A stretch of 64,000 nt of DNA from Deltaproteobacteria bacterium. Its GTDB lineage: Bacteria > Desulfobacterota > Binatia > HRBIN30 > JACQVA1. The translations under genes were made by a program, and so were the position numbers. The notes under the pieces are model-generated. The model was not told where the DNA came from. It searched no databases and was given only the letters and a program-made list of their open reading frames with translations. Where the stretch lies: positions 1-64,000 of the forward strand of contig JACOST010000014.1 of assembly GCA_016178705.1 (NCBI GenBank), read 5' to 3'. How positions within the stretch are numbered: position 1 is the stretch's first letter; each line of letters starts with the position of its first letter. This document shows positions 1 through 8,163 of this stretch, piece after piece.

Positions 1-1028
1 AGTGCGGCGGCATCGGCGCTCGGCATTGCAGGCGGCGCTGGGTTCGCGCGTGATAGCGCCTTGAGTCGACGAAGCAACGCCCGCAGATCCTCCAGCGTGC
101 GCTTGCGCGCGAAGCGGCACCACGCGCGGCGGAATTCCGTGCGTGCGTTGGCGGCGCGCTGCCGCTGGTGCTCAGTATACGCGCCCAGCGCAAGCAACCC
201 GGCGGATTCCATCGGCGCGGCGCTGGTCGCCTGGTGCAGGAACGCGGTTGCTACCACGGCATCCTGATGTGCACCGAGGAGGTCTTGCAGCCGGATCAGT
301 CGCTTGACCAAGCGGCGGCCCGGTTTGCCGGTCAACTCACGGAGGAATTCGAGCAAGTAGCGCACCCGCTTAGCACGGATACGAAGCGCGTGCAGGTCCT
401 CGGGCGTGACGTCGTGATCACCCGCGGCAATGGCGTTGCCGCGTTGGAGCAGCCGCTTTGCGCCACGCCCGAGGATGCGGCGGCCGGCGGTCGCTAGCAG
501 ATCGTGCGCGGCAGCGGGCTGCGCGGGTCCGCGGGGTCCCGTCGCAAATCGTTCCAGGCGCGTCAGTAGGATGGCGTATCGGCGCGAGTCGAGGGCGACC
601 AGCATCGCTCCGCGACGGCGAGTTCGTTCGCGACGCACGTGCGGCTCCAACCATGCGAGCCCGCCACGTTGAGCAGGTGAGAGGCTAGCGCGGTAGGTTC
701 TCAAGGCCACCAGTTGCACGTCGAGATCGCGTACGCCACCCAAGCTCTCGCCGAGCCAGTGCAACTCACGTCGGAAAGCCTCCCGCTGTCGTATCGGGAT
801 AGCGACCGCGAAGATCCGCACCGCGGCTCGCAGGCGACGCACCGCGACGCGCATGCTGTGGAGCGCCTCGGGGTCTTCACCGCGCCGCGTGCCTGAATCG
901 TGTTGCCGCAACCGCTGCGATTGGAGTGCGACGATCTGGCGCAGAGCATCGCCGAGCGCGGCTCCCGCCGGCGGAAGTGTTGGCGCTGCCAAGTTAGCTT
1001 GTTCACGAGCTATCGCGCCCTTACTCAC
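1..1028 (-). CDS. CHAD domain protein, C-terminus cut by window edge
   Basis: The reading frame runs leftward from a GTG at 1028 to the window edge without a stop. Early in the protein is the CHAD signature: a His-Ser-Met-Arg-Val-x-x-x-Arg-Leu-Arg stretch, and later a second Leu-His-x-Leu-Arg-Ile-x-x-Lys-x-x-Arg-Tyr repeat (near 340-380). CHAD domains are alpha-helical, rich in conserved His and basic residues, and bind polyphosphate. The gene follows two thymidylate-kinase-like genes and a Ppx/GppA gene on the same strand, a context that fits polyphosphate metabolism. The GTG has a weak GAGG 8 bases upstream, so the start is tentative. The family assignment is firm from motifs; the cellular role is inferred. 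Confidence 0.85.
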   Translation of the reverse strand, partial: MSKGAIAREQANLAAPTLPPAGAALGDALRQIVALQSQRLRQHDSGTRRGEDPEALHSMRVAVRRLRAAVRIFAVAIPIRQREAFRRELHWLGESLGGVRDLDVQLVALRTYRASLSPAQRGGLAWLEPHVRRERTRRRGAMLVALDSRRYAILLTRLERFATGPRGPAQPAAAHDLLATAGRRILGRGAKRLLQRGNAIAAGDHDVTPEDLHALRIRAKRVRYLLEFLRELTGKPGRRLVKRLIRLQDLLGAHQDAVVATAFLHQATSAAPMESAGLLALGAYTEHQRQRAANARTEFRRAWCRFARKRTLEDLRALLRRLKALSRANPAPPAMPSADAAA

Positions 1029-1071
1029 CGGAAGCCTCGATGTCCTCTCGCGAGGCGCGGCCGCTCGACCG

Positions 1072-1824
1072 TTATTCGTCGACCGCCAACTTGCTCTCCG
1101 CCAACGAGGCGGGATCGGCGGGCGGTCGTTTGCTGCGGTTGAGGTAGGAAGAGATGTGGCGCCGCAGGTCGGCCTGAATCGTCTCAATCGGCCGGCGCGC
1201 GTCAATGGTGACGAACTGGAATTCCTGCGCCAGCCGATTGTACTCGCGAATCAGTCGGGTCTGGTAGTGGCGGAACGAGTCGAAGATGTCACTGCCCAAC
1301 GCCAGGTGCATGCCGGACTCCCAGTAGTCCATACCCTTGCCTTCGAGCACGCGTGGAATCAAATGATCGGCGTCGATCTTGAGATACAAAACCAGATCGG
1401 GCACGAGCGCGCACCCGAAGAGTTCGCGGGTCCACTTCGGATCGGCGCGCATGACCGCATTGCGCGCAAAGGCCGTGTACATATAGCGGTCCGCGACAAC
1501 GATGAACCCGGCACGGAGCGCGGGAATGATTTCATTCTCCAAGCGATCGGCGAAGTCGGCGGCGTAGAGCAAGCTGAACGTAGTCACGGTCAGCTCGTGA
1601 CCAGCCTTCGCTTCGTTGATGGTCTCGGAGAGCAACGGAGACCGGGTCCACCCGGTGTTGGTCACGCCGTGGCCTTGCACTTCCAACCACGGCGTGAGCT
1701 GCTCGATCTGGGTCGAGCGGCCAACCCCGTCGGTTCCCTCGATCACAATCAGGCTGCCGCGCAGCGAACCGATTTTCAGATACGGCAGGCCATGCCCGTA
1801 GAAGGCCTTATCTTCACCGTGCAT
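1072..1824 (-). CDS. Thymidylate-kinase-like P-loop protein with altered Walker A
   Basis: This 250-residue protein resembles the thymidylate kinase (TMPK) fold. It has a P-loop at residues 30-38, a TTFSLL...DFADRL segment, and a DRY motif at 112-114 (ADRYMYTAFAR). The P-loop reads GTDGVGRST: the Lys that normally holds the phosphates is Arg36. The TREPGGT motif of true TMPKs is absent. The ATG lies inside the end of the upstream paralogue (11-base overlap) behind a GGAGGG ribosome site, so the two are probably translationally coupled. The family is clear. Whether it still phosphorylates a nucleotide is doubtful, and genuine dTMP kinase function should not be assumed. Confidence 0.8.
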   Translation of the reverse strand: MHGEDKAFYGHGLPYLKIGSLRGSLIVIEGTDGVGRSTQIEQLTPWLEVQGHGVTNTGWTRSPLLSETINEAKAGHELTVTTFSLLYAADFADRLENEIIPALRAGFIVVADRYMYTAFARNAVMRADPKWTRELFGCALVPDLVLYLKIDADHLIPRVLEGKGMDYWESGMHLALGSDIFDSFRHYQTRLIREYNRLAQEFQFVTIDARRPIETIQADLRRHISSYLNRSKRPPADPASLAESKLAVDE

Positions 1825-2569
1825 CCCCGATCCCTCCGCTTTCGCTGGCGCCTCCGCTGTCGCTCACGACTCGCTCGACGGGCGCGGCAGCGACCTCGGC
1901 AACCGTCCCGCGGTAGTCGCGGATTGCACGACGGGCCAGCCGGCGAACGAGCGCCTGCTGGCTATTGATGTCGCCCCGCGCGTCGACCACTTTGAGTCCG
2001 AACTCCGCCACCAGCGCATCGTAGCTCTTGAGCACGCGGCTTTGGAACAACTGGAAACTCTCCACCGGGTCACGACTCAACCCCACGTCCATCCCGGCCT
2101 CGTGATACTTCAGTTTGGCGCGGCCGCTCAGGATGCGATCAAGCGCCACGTCGATCGGGACGCGAAAGTACAGCGCCAGGTCCGGCCGCGGAGCGAAGCT
2201 GTAGACGGCGCGTACCCACTCCGGATGGACGCCACGCGCGACATCACGCGCGAACGCCGTGTACACATAGCGATCCGCCAACACGATCATTCCAGCTTTC
2301 AGCGGGGGAACGATCTTGTAGGTCAAGCGGTCGGCGAAATCGACCGCGTGAAGAAGACTGAACGTCGTCGGCGTGAGCAGATCCTTCTTCTTGCCGCGCT
2401 TCATCGAGCGTCGCACCAGGATCGACGAGTTCCATTCGGTAAAGAACACCTTGTGGCCCTGCGCGACCAGCCAGCGGTGCAGCAGCGCGATCTGGGTCGA
2501 CTTGCCGGAGCCGTCGATACCTTCGACGATGATGAGTTTACCCGGATACAGATGCGGTTCGGTCAACAT
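1814..2569 (-). CDS. Thymidylate-kinase-like P-loop kinase (intact Walker A)
   Basis: This 251-residue paralogue of the next gene keeps a canonical P-loop, EGIDGSGKST (Lys23), and the DRY motif (residues 99-101) in an ADRYVYTAFARD context. It shares with its neighbour the TTFSLLHA-x-DFADRL helix, and both lack the TREPGGT substrate loop of housekeeping TMPK. The gene starts 18 bases after the Ppx/GppA stop, so the operon order is ppx, this gene, the Arg-loop paralogue, CHAD. TMPK and PPK2 polyphosphate kinases belong to related P-loop kinase groups, so a role in phosphate transfer linked to polyphosphate is possible, but this is inference. Alternative: the organism's dTMP kinase. Confidence 0.8.
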   Translation of the reverse strand: MLTEPHLYPGKLIIVEGIDGSGKSTQIALLHRWLVAQGHKVFFTEWNSSILVRRSMKRGKKKDLLTPTTFSLLHAVDFADRLTYKIVPPLKAGMIVLADRYVYTAFARDVARGVHPEWVRAVYSFAPRPDLALYFRVPIDVALDRILSGRAKLKYHEAGMDVGLSRDPVESFQLFQSRVLKSYDALVAEFGLKVVDARGDINSQQALVRRLARRAIRDYRGTVAEVAAAPVERVVSDSGGASESGGIGDAR

Positions 2570-2587
2570 GAACGCACGACTCGCGGC

Positions 2588-4126
2588 TTACGGGATGACA
2601 CGAAAGTCCACTGCAGTGTCCAGCAGTTTCTCAAGCGGCTCGGCACGGCGGCGGGCTTCCCAAATTTCCAGCTCTGCATCGTCGCCGTCGGTCTGGAGCT
2701 GCAAGAGCCAGCGGTCTGAGCGTTGGGTCATCGTCACATCGCGCACCACGCCGTAGTGGCTGCGATCCAAACCGTCGGCCACGCGCAAGATGGCGCTCAA
2801 CGCGCGCACCGTACGGCGCTCAGCGCTGGGCAACTCGGCAAACGCATCGTCCGACCCCTTGGGTGCGCCCTTCTGGTGATAGCGCGCCACCAAGGCGATG
2901 AGTTCCAACTCGTCGCGCTGAAAGCCGAGCAAGTCACCATTCGTGATCAGATAGTAGGAGTGCCGATGGTGGTTCTCATGGCCGATGTGATGCCCGACAT
3001 CGTGCAGCAGTGCGGCAAACTCGAGCCATTCGCGCGCGGCCGGCTCGAGACCGAGCGCGCTGCTCAGTTGATCAAACAGACGCAGCGCGATGCGAGCGAC
3101 CTGCTGCCCGTGCTGCTCCGTTCCTCCCAAGTGGCGGACGAAGCGCGCCACGCTGCGGCGCCGCACATCGGCGAAGCGTTCGATCTCCTCGATCCCTTTG
3201 CGATGCTTGGCGATGAAGTCGAGCAGCAACCCCTCTCGCAACGCCCAGGTACAGGCCACCATTTCCTTCGCGTCGAGTTGGCGCAAAATGTGGTCGGCCA
3301 AGCAGGCACCGGCGACGATGATGTCACTCCGCTTCGCATCCAAGCCCTTGATCCGCAGGCGTTCGGCACGGTCGGCCTTGGTCACCAGCCGGCGGACGTG
3401 GGCGATCTCCTCCGCCGTCGCCACGCAATTGTTGAGGTGGCCGTCGGGCGGCTCACCGCGCTGGAACGCGGCGATGGTGATCACGTTCAAGAGCGTCCCC
3501 GATGTCGCGACCACGCGGCGGATGTCGCGCTTCGCGAGTGGCGCAAGAATCGGATCGAGGTGCTGGTGCAAGTGCGCCTCAATCTGAGCGACCCCCTGTG
3601 CACCGAGCGCGTCATCACCGACGAACTCCTCACTGAGGCGCGCCACACCGATCTTGAGGCTGTGCAGTCCGGTTGGCCGGTCGTCCTCAACCACAACGAG
3701 TTCGACGCTGCCGCCACCGGCGTCGACGATCAGCGTCTCGGCGCCGTGCAAATCAATGGCGTGACGCACACCGAGATAGATCAAGCGCGCCTCCTCGCGT
3801 CCGGGGATTACTTTGACGCGCAGGCCCACGTCGTCGTACACGCGCTGGATGAAATCGCCGCCATTGCGCGTCTCGCGGACCGCGCTGGTGGCCACGGCCT
3901 TGAACCGCTCGACGCCTTGGCGCTCGCCCAGCGTCCGAAACGCCGAGAGCGTGCGCAGGCCGGCATTCATCGCCTCAGCCGACAGCCGCCCACTACGCAG
4001 ACTGCCGCGACCCAACCGCACCATTTCCTTGGCACGATCGAGTACGCGGAAGCGTCCGTCGGATTCTACTTGGGCAATCACCATGTGGATGGAATTGCTC
4101 CCAACGTCGATTGCAGCAATGCGCAT
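2588..4126 (-). CDS. ppx: Ppx/GppA exopolyphosphatase with C-terminal HD domain
   Basis: The predicted 512-residue protein begins with the actin-fold phosphate-binding motif AIDVGSNSIHMVIA, as in exopolyphosphatase and guanosine pentaphosphate phosphohydrolase. A second glycine-rich phosphate loop, DAGGGSVELVV, follows, then a C-terminal HD-type domain with LLHDVGHHIGHENHH. Ppx/GppA enzymes release phosphate from polyphosphate or convert pppGpp to ppGpp; sequence alone does not separate the two. I chose the ATG at 4126 because homology begins there; the frame is open 40 codons further upstream without family features. It leads the operon with two TMPK-like genes and CHAD. The symbol reflects family rather than proven substrate. 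Confidence 0.9.
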   Translation of the reverse strand: MRIAAIDVGSNSIHMVIAQVESDGRFRVLDRAKEMVRLGRGSLRSGRLSAEAMNAGLRTLSAFRTLGERQGVERFKAVATSAVRETRNGGDFIQRVYDDVGLRVKVIPGREEARLIYLGVRHAIDLHGAETLIVDAGGGSVELVVVEDDRPTGLHSLKIGVARLSEEFVGDDALGAQGVAQIEAHLHQHLDPILAPLAKRDIRRVVATSGTLLNVITIAAFQRGEPPDGHLNNCVATAEEIAHVRRLVTKADRAERLRIKGLDAKRSDIIVAGACLADHILRQLDAKEMVACTWALREGLLLDFIAKHRKGIEEIERFADVRRRSVARFVRHLGGTEQHGQQVARIALRLFDQLSSALGLEPAAREWLEFAALLHDVGHHIGHENHHRHSYYLITNGDLLGFQRDELELIALVARYHQKGAPKGSDDAFAELPSAERRTVRALSAILRVADGLDRSHYGVVRDVTMTQRSDRWLLQLQTDGDDAELEIWEARRRAEPLEKLLDTAVDFRVIP

Positions 4127-4320
4127 TCCGATCCCATCTACCACACCACCACCCCACTTCGGTTCACACGATAGCACACCCGATGCGATCTTCGAGCGGG
4201 GTGCGAACCGAAGGGTACTGCCGCGCCGTTGACCAGCCTCGGTCAACGCGTCAGTACGCGAACCACCCTGCCACGGAAACGTTTCGGTTCGATTACCAGC
4301 ACATGAACAATTCGCGTCGA
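4127..4320. other. Intergenic region between sulfatase and ppx
   Basis: These 194 bases separate the sulfatase stop from the ppx start, both genes being leftward. The region would hold the ppx operon promoter. I see an imperfect hairpin (GTTGACC...GGTCAAC near 4229-4245) but no T-run and no recognisable sigma-70 promoter. Confidence 0.4.
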
Positions 4321-5703
4321 CTAGCTCGAAATGCTTCGGCGCTCGGTCTCGACCTCCTCGAACCAGGCCGCAAGCTGGCTTTGCATGCGAGTGACTCGCG
4401 CGTGTTCGAACGGGGCGAGATCATTCCGCTCGAACGGATCGGTGACGAGATCGAACAGTTGCGGCGCCGGCGGTGGAGACAGCTCGCGTGCTGGTTCGGG
4501 TGTCCGCATGATGTCGGTATGGTCGTCGGGATGGTACTTCGCGTCGATGTCCATCTTGAGATCACTGCTGGCGAGTGCCATCGCCTCAGTGATCGCGGGA
4601 CGAACGAGTTTCCAGCGGCCGTCGCGCATCGCCGCGTTACACTCGCCGACAGGGGTGTAGCGGTTCCATTGCCAGAAGCGCGTGGTGCACACTTTGCCCC
4701 GCTCGCCTTGCAGCATGGGCAGGACATTCACGCCGTCGAGTTGCACATCGTGCGGCGGCGCCGCGCCGGCGACGTCGAGCAGCGTCGGCAACCAGTCGGT
4801 GAAGTGAACCATTTCGTCGATCTGTCGCCGGCCAGCGAAACCGGCAGGCCATCGCAACACCATCGGCAGGCGGATGCCGCCCTCGTACACCAGGAGCTTG
4901 GCGCCTCTGAATCCGCAGTTGAATCGGTCGGTACACATGTCGCCTTTGCCGCCGAACTGCGGCCCGTTGTCGCTGGAGAAGAGCACCAGCGTGTTGTCGG
5001 CAAGCCCTTCGTGATCGAGCGCGTCGAGTACCCGCGCGATGCCGCGATCCATGCCGCGAATCATGCCGAAGATGTGACTGACCGCGGGGGTGAAGCGGTC
5101 CGCGTCACGAAACGGCGCGAGATCGTCGTCGCGCGATTGAAACGGGAAGTGCGGCGCATTGTAGGCGAGGTAGAGGAAGAAGGGCTCGCTGCGATGGCGG
5201 TGAATGAACTGCTCGGCCTCCTCGGTGAGGACGTCGGTGAGATACGTCCCGTCGCTGCGCGCGATGGCTCCGTTGCGATCCAACCGCCAGTCGAAGTACG
5301 GCGACCAGCCGCCGGAGAAACCCGCGAACTCGTCGAAGCCGCGCTGATTCGGGTGATAGCGCGGATCGAGCGAGCCGTTGTGCCACTTGCCCACCAGACC
5401 AGTGATGTAGCCCGCGCGCTTGAGCAGGTCGGCAACCGTGCGTTCGCGCAGCGCGAGGCGATCGAGCCCGCGCATCTCCAGCGTGTCGATGACACCGGTG
5501 CGATGCGGATAGCGTCCGGTCAGCAGCGACGCCCGCGCCGGCGCGCATACCGGCGAGGCCGAGTAGTGTTGCGTCAGGCAGACGCCCTCGCTGACGAGAT
5601 GATCGAGCGTCGGCGTTTGCGACACGCCGTCGTTGAAGCAACCGAAGTCGCCGTACCCCATGTCATCGGCGAGGATGAAGAGGATGTTGGGACGATTCGG
5701 CAT
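4321..5703 (-). CDS. Sulfatase (arylsulfatase family, Cys-type)
   Basis: A 460-residue sulfatase of the alkaline-phosphatase superfamily. The N-terminus carries the metal-binding NILFILADDMGYGD. The catalytic signature CAPARASLLTGR has Cys53, which would be converted to formylglycine. A downstream SSDNGPQFGG motif supplies further metal ligands. The start at 5703 begins directly with the catalytic domain, so there is no signal peptide and the enzyme should act in the cytoplasm. It is the last gene of a tight leftward operon with a GFA-like protein, an amidohydrolase and a Gfo/Idh oxidoreductase (gaps of 5-10 bases), pointing to desulfation of an imported sugar; the substrate is not visible. 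Confidence 0.92.
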   Translation of the reverse strand: MPNRPNILFILADDMGYGDFGCFNDGVSQTPTLDHLVSEGVCLTQHYSASPVCAPARASLLTGRYPHRTGVIDTLEMRGLDRLALRERTVADLLKRAGYITGLVGKWHNGSLDPRYHPNQRGFDEFAGFSGGWSPYFDWRLDRNGAIARSDGTYLTDVLTEEAEQFIHRHRSEPFFLYLAYNAPHFPFQSRDDDLAPFRDADRFTPAVSHIFGMIRGMDRGIARVLDALDHEGLADNTLVLFSSDNGPQFGGKGDMCTDRFNCGFRGAKLLVYEGGIRLPMVLRWPAGFAGRRQIDEMVHFTDWLPTLLDVAGAAPPHDVQLDGVNVLPMLQGERGKVCTTRFWQWNRYTPVGECNAAMRDGRWKLVRPAITEAMALASSDLKMDIDAKYHPDDHTDIMRTPEPARELSPPPAPQLFDLVTDPFERNDLAPFEHARVTRMQSQLAAWFEEVETERRSISS

Positions 5704-5708
5704 CGAGT

Positions 5709-6164
5709 TCACTTGCGATCGAGCTTGAGCGCCCGCAGCATTTGCATGCGCACGTCGCGCGGCGGACCGGCATCGTAGCTCGGCAGCGAGTGATCGAGAT
5801 TCCACCACGGCGCCTTCTGGTTGACGTGGATCTGATCGATCAGTCGGGAGCCACAATCGCCCGCGATGAGCCCGGCGGGAATCTCGACGAACTGGGCGCC
5901 GTCACGCGCGATCGGCAGTGGCGAGCCGCATACACGGCAGAAGCATTGGCGATATGCCGGCGGCTTCTCGCGCACCGGGAGGTCAAACACAGCGACTAGT
6001 TCCAGCCCCCGCAGCCACGCGAAATCGGTGGCCTTCACCCAGAAGGTCGCGGCAAACGCGGACCCGGAGGCCGCGCGACAGCGCACGCAGTGACACAACT
6101 CGATCGCCGTCGCGGGACCGTGGATCTCAAACGCGACGGCCCCACACAAACATCGTCCTTCCAT
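5709..6164 (-). CDS. GFA-family (glutathione-dependent formaldehyde-activating-like) zinc protein
   Basis: A 151-residue GFA/CENP-V fold protein. The zinc-binding cysteines are all present: CLCGAVAF near the start, CHCVRCR, and CFCRVCGSPL. Members bind zinc and some have been linked to glutathione-dependent formaldehyde or dehalogenation chemistry, but most are of unknown function. The ATG at 6164 is where homology begins. It sits 10 bases after the lactonase-like amidohydrolase and 5 bases before the sulfatase, so it is cotranscribed with sugar catabolism genes. Its role there is unknown. Confidence 0.88.
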   Translation of the reverse strand: MEGRCLCGAVAFEIHGPATAIELCHCVRCRAASGSAFAATFWVKATDFAWLRGLELVAVFDLPVREKPPAYRQCFCRVCGSPLPIARDGAQFVEIPAGLIAGDCGSRLIDQIHVNQKAPWWNLDHSLPSYDAGPPRDVRMQMLRALKLDRK

Positions 6165-6174
6165 TGGGTTCACC

Positions 6175-7005
6175 TCACGCGAGCCCGTAGCAATGCACGG
6201 CTGTTTCCCCGAGGATCGCTCGCTGCTCGCCGGGCGCAAGGCGCGCAATATAGTCGGTGACGATGGCGACGACATCGGCATAGGTGCCGGCAAGCAAGCA
6301 GACCGGCCAATCGGAGCCGATCAGCAGCCGCTGCGGACCGAAGGCTTCGAGCGCGGCGTCGAGATACACGGTGAAGTGGGCCGGTTTCCAACTGTGCCAG
6401 TCCGTTTCGGTGACCATCCCGGAGAGCTTGCAGTACACGTCGCCGGACGCGGCCAGCGCGACGATGTCGCGTCGCCAGTCATCAATGCGGCGCGCGCCGA
6501 TCTCCGGCTTGCCGATATGATCGAGGACGAAGCGTTGTTGCGGGAACCGTCGTACCAATTCGATCGCGGCGGGCAACTGGCGCGCGTAGACGAGGACATC
6601 GTAGGTCAGACCGAACGACGCGAGCGCCGCAATGCCACGCTGGAAGTCAGCGCGCAGCACAAACTGATCGTCAGGCTCGTCCTGCACGACGTGGCGGACG
6701 CCGCGCAGCTTTGAATGGGCGGCACAGCGATGCAGCGCATCGGTGACGGTGGGCGCACACAGATCGACCCAGCCGACGACGCCGCGAATGAACGGATGCG
6801 CGTCGGCTAGTTGCAGCAGCCATTCGGTTTCGGCGACGTCCTGCTGCGCTTGGACAGCCACGCAGCCGTCGAAGTCCGCCGCGGCGAGCAGCGGCGCCAA
6901 ATGCTCGGGCAGGAAGTCACGCTTGAGCGGCGCCATCGCATCAGTGATCCACCCGTGCGTCGCGCGCCGGTACTGCCAGAAGTGTTGATGAGCATCGATG
7001 TGCAC
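6175..7005 (-). CDS. Amidohydrolase-2 family, probable L-fuconolactonase
   Basis: A 276-residue TIM-barrel amidohydrolase. It starts with the metal motif HIDAHQHFW, continues with VLDHIGKPEI (His ligand) and ends with the LLIGSDWPV aspartate motif, the pattern of the COG3618 lactonase group. L-fuconolactonase, L-rhamnono-lactonase and related sugar lactonases belong here. A divergent L-fuconate dehydratase and a nearby mutarotase and SDR make L-fucono-1,5-lactone the likeliest substrate. It lies 6 bases downstream of the Gfo/Idh gene in the same operon. The family is firm; exact sugar stereochemistry is inferred. Confidence 0.88.
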   Translation of the reverse strand: MHIDAHQHFWQYRRATHGWITDAMAPLKRDFLPEHLAPLLAAADFDGCVAVQAQQDVAETEWLLQLADAHPFIRGVVGWVDLCAPTVTDALHRCAAHSKLRGVRHVVQDEPDDQFVLRADFQRGIAALASFGLTYDVLVYARQLPAAIELVRRFPQQRFVLDHIGKPEIGARRIDDWRRDIVALAASGDVYCKLSGMVTETDWHSWKPAHFTVYLDAALEAFGPQRLLIGSDWPVCLLAGTYADVVAIVTDYIARLAPGEQRAILGETAVHCYGLA

Positions 7006-7011
7006 TGCTGC

Positions 7012-8091
7012 TCACTCTCCCGACAGGATCGGCGTCGCACCGTGCGCGCTCGACTCGTAGCAGGCTTCGACGATTGCCATCGTATGGAACGCGTCCTCAA
7101 CGCTCGACATCAATGTCGCGTCCTCGCCGGCCACGACGCGCTGCAGATTCGCCATCGGTCCCTCGAACGCTTCGAGAAACCACGAACCGCGCAGCGGCAC
7201 GTTGGCCCAGTCGTCGCTGCCGGTCGTGATCTCCAGTGCATCGGGCTCGCCGTGTGGATAGTTGAGGTTCACGCCCATCCTGGCAATCGCGGCACCGCGC
7301 GTGCCCTCGATCTTGAGCTGCGACATTCCGTACCGCGTCCCGAACGTGTGCGTGTGGTTGAGGGTCAGGCTGCAGCGGATCAGATCGCCGTAGTCGAGAA
7401 TGATGCTCGTGCGGACGTCGGGGTATTCGGCGAGATCCGGATGACGTACCCCGCGGCAGTAGACGCCGTGCGGTTCACCAATCAGCGCGCGAATGAGATC
7501 GATGTAGTGGACCGAGTGCACCAGCACCTCGAGCCGCGGTACGCCCTTCAAGAACGCCCAGTAGCCCCATGGTGTATGCAAGTTCAGTCGCACTTCGATG
7601 TCGGTGACGTCGCCGAGCAGCTCGCGCTGCAACGCGTCGCGCAGCGCTAGCATGTTGGGCGCGAAGCGGAGTTGAAAATTGATCGCCGCGGTGAGTTGGC
7701 GGCCACGACAGATCTCGCGGATGCGACGCGCATCAGCGAGGTCGCGCCCCATCGGCTTTTGAATCAACACCGCCGCGCTGGCTGGCATGTGATTCAGGAT
7801 GCCCGCAATTTCACCCGGCGGCGCGGCCACGTCGAACACCGCGTCCGGCGTTGCGAGCGCCGCGTCGAGCGAATCGAACACGCGCGGGATGCCGAAGGTC
7901 TCCGCCCGCTCGCGACTCGCCGCCGGGTTTACATCGAAGATGCCCGCGACCGGGAAGCCGAGCCGTTGGTAGACCGGCAGGTGCGCATCACGCACGATGC
8001 TGCCGGCACCGATGATGACAATCGGCCGCGGTGCGGTCGGCAGCGGCCAGCGTTGGCGCAAGTCGGTGAATCGACTGACAGCGTCCATCAT
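7012..8091 (-). CDS. Gfo/Idh/MocA family NAD(P)-dependent sugar dehydrogenase
   Basis: A 359-residue oxidoreductase with an N-terminal Rossmann fold (IVIIGAGSIVRDAHLP) and the catalytic QKPMG motif, corresponding to the EKP motif of the family with the key Lys kept. The C-terminal half matches the Gfo/Idh beta-sheet domain. It opens the leftward operon with the lactonase-like gene. An oxidation of a sugar C1 to lactone (an L-fucose or related sugar dehydrogenase) would feed directly into the lactonase, but this is inference from context. Two adjacent ATG codons are possible starts. Confidence 0.88.
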   Translation of the reverse strand: MMDAVSRFTDLRQRWPLPTAPRPIVIIGAGSIVRDAHLPVYQRLGFPVAGIFDVNPAASRERAETFGIPRVFDSLDAALATPDAVFDVAAPPGEIAGILNHMPASAAVLIQKPMGRDLADARRIREICRGRQLTAAINFQLRFAPNMLALRDALQRELLGDVTDIEVRLNLHTPWGYWAFLKGVPRLEVLVHSVHYIDLIRALIGEPHGVYCRGVRHPDLAEYPDVRTSIILDYGDLIRCSLTLNHTHTFGTRYGMSQLKIEGTRGAAIARMGVNLNYPHGEPDALEITTGSDDWANVPLRGSWFLEAFEGPMANLQRVVAGEDATLMSSVEDAFHTMAIVEACYESSAHGATPILSGE

Positions 8092-8163
8092 GAACCGGCG
8101 GCAACGTCGACCATCTTCGCTCTCAACGTGCGCATGCTATACCAGCCGCCCGGAGGGAGAACC

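Noticed and set aside
853-1968. 371-codon forward open frame opposite the CHAD and TMPK-like genes
   Set aside because: Shadow of the reverse-strand genes, which carry all the family motifs; the forward product has no recognisable features.
2723-4174. 483-codon forward frame opposite ppx
   Set aside because: GC-rich antisense shadow; the reverse strand encodes a clear Ppx/GppA-HD protein.
4270-4305. tRNA-like T-loop (GGTTCGATTACC)
   Set aside because: No acceptor stem or anticodon arm can be drawn around it.
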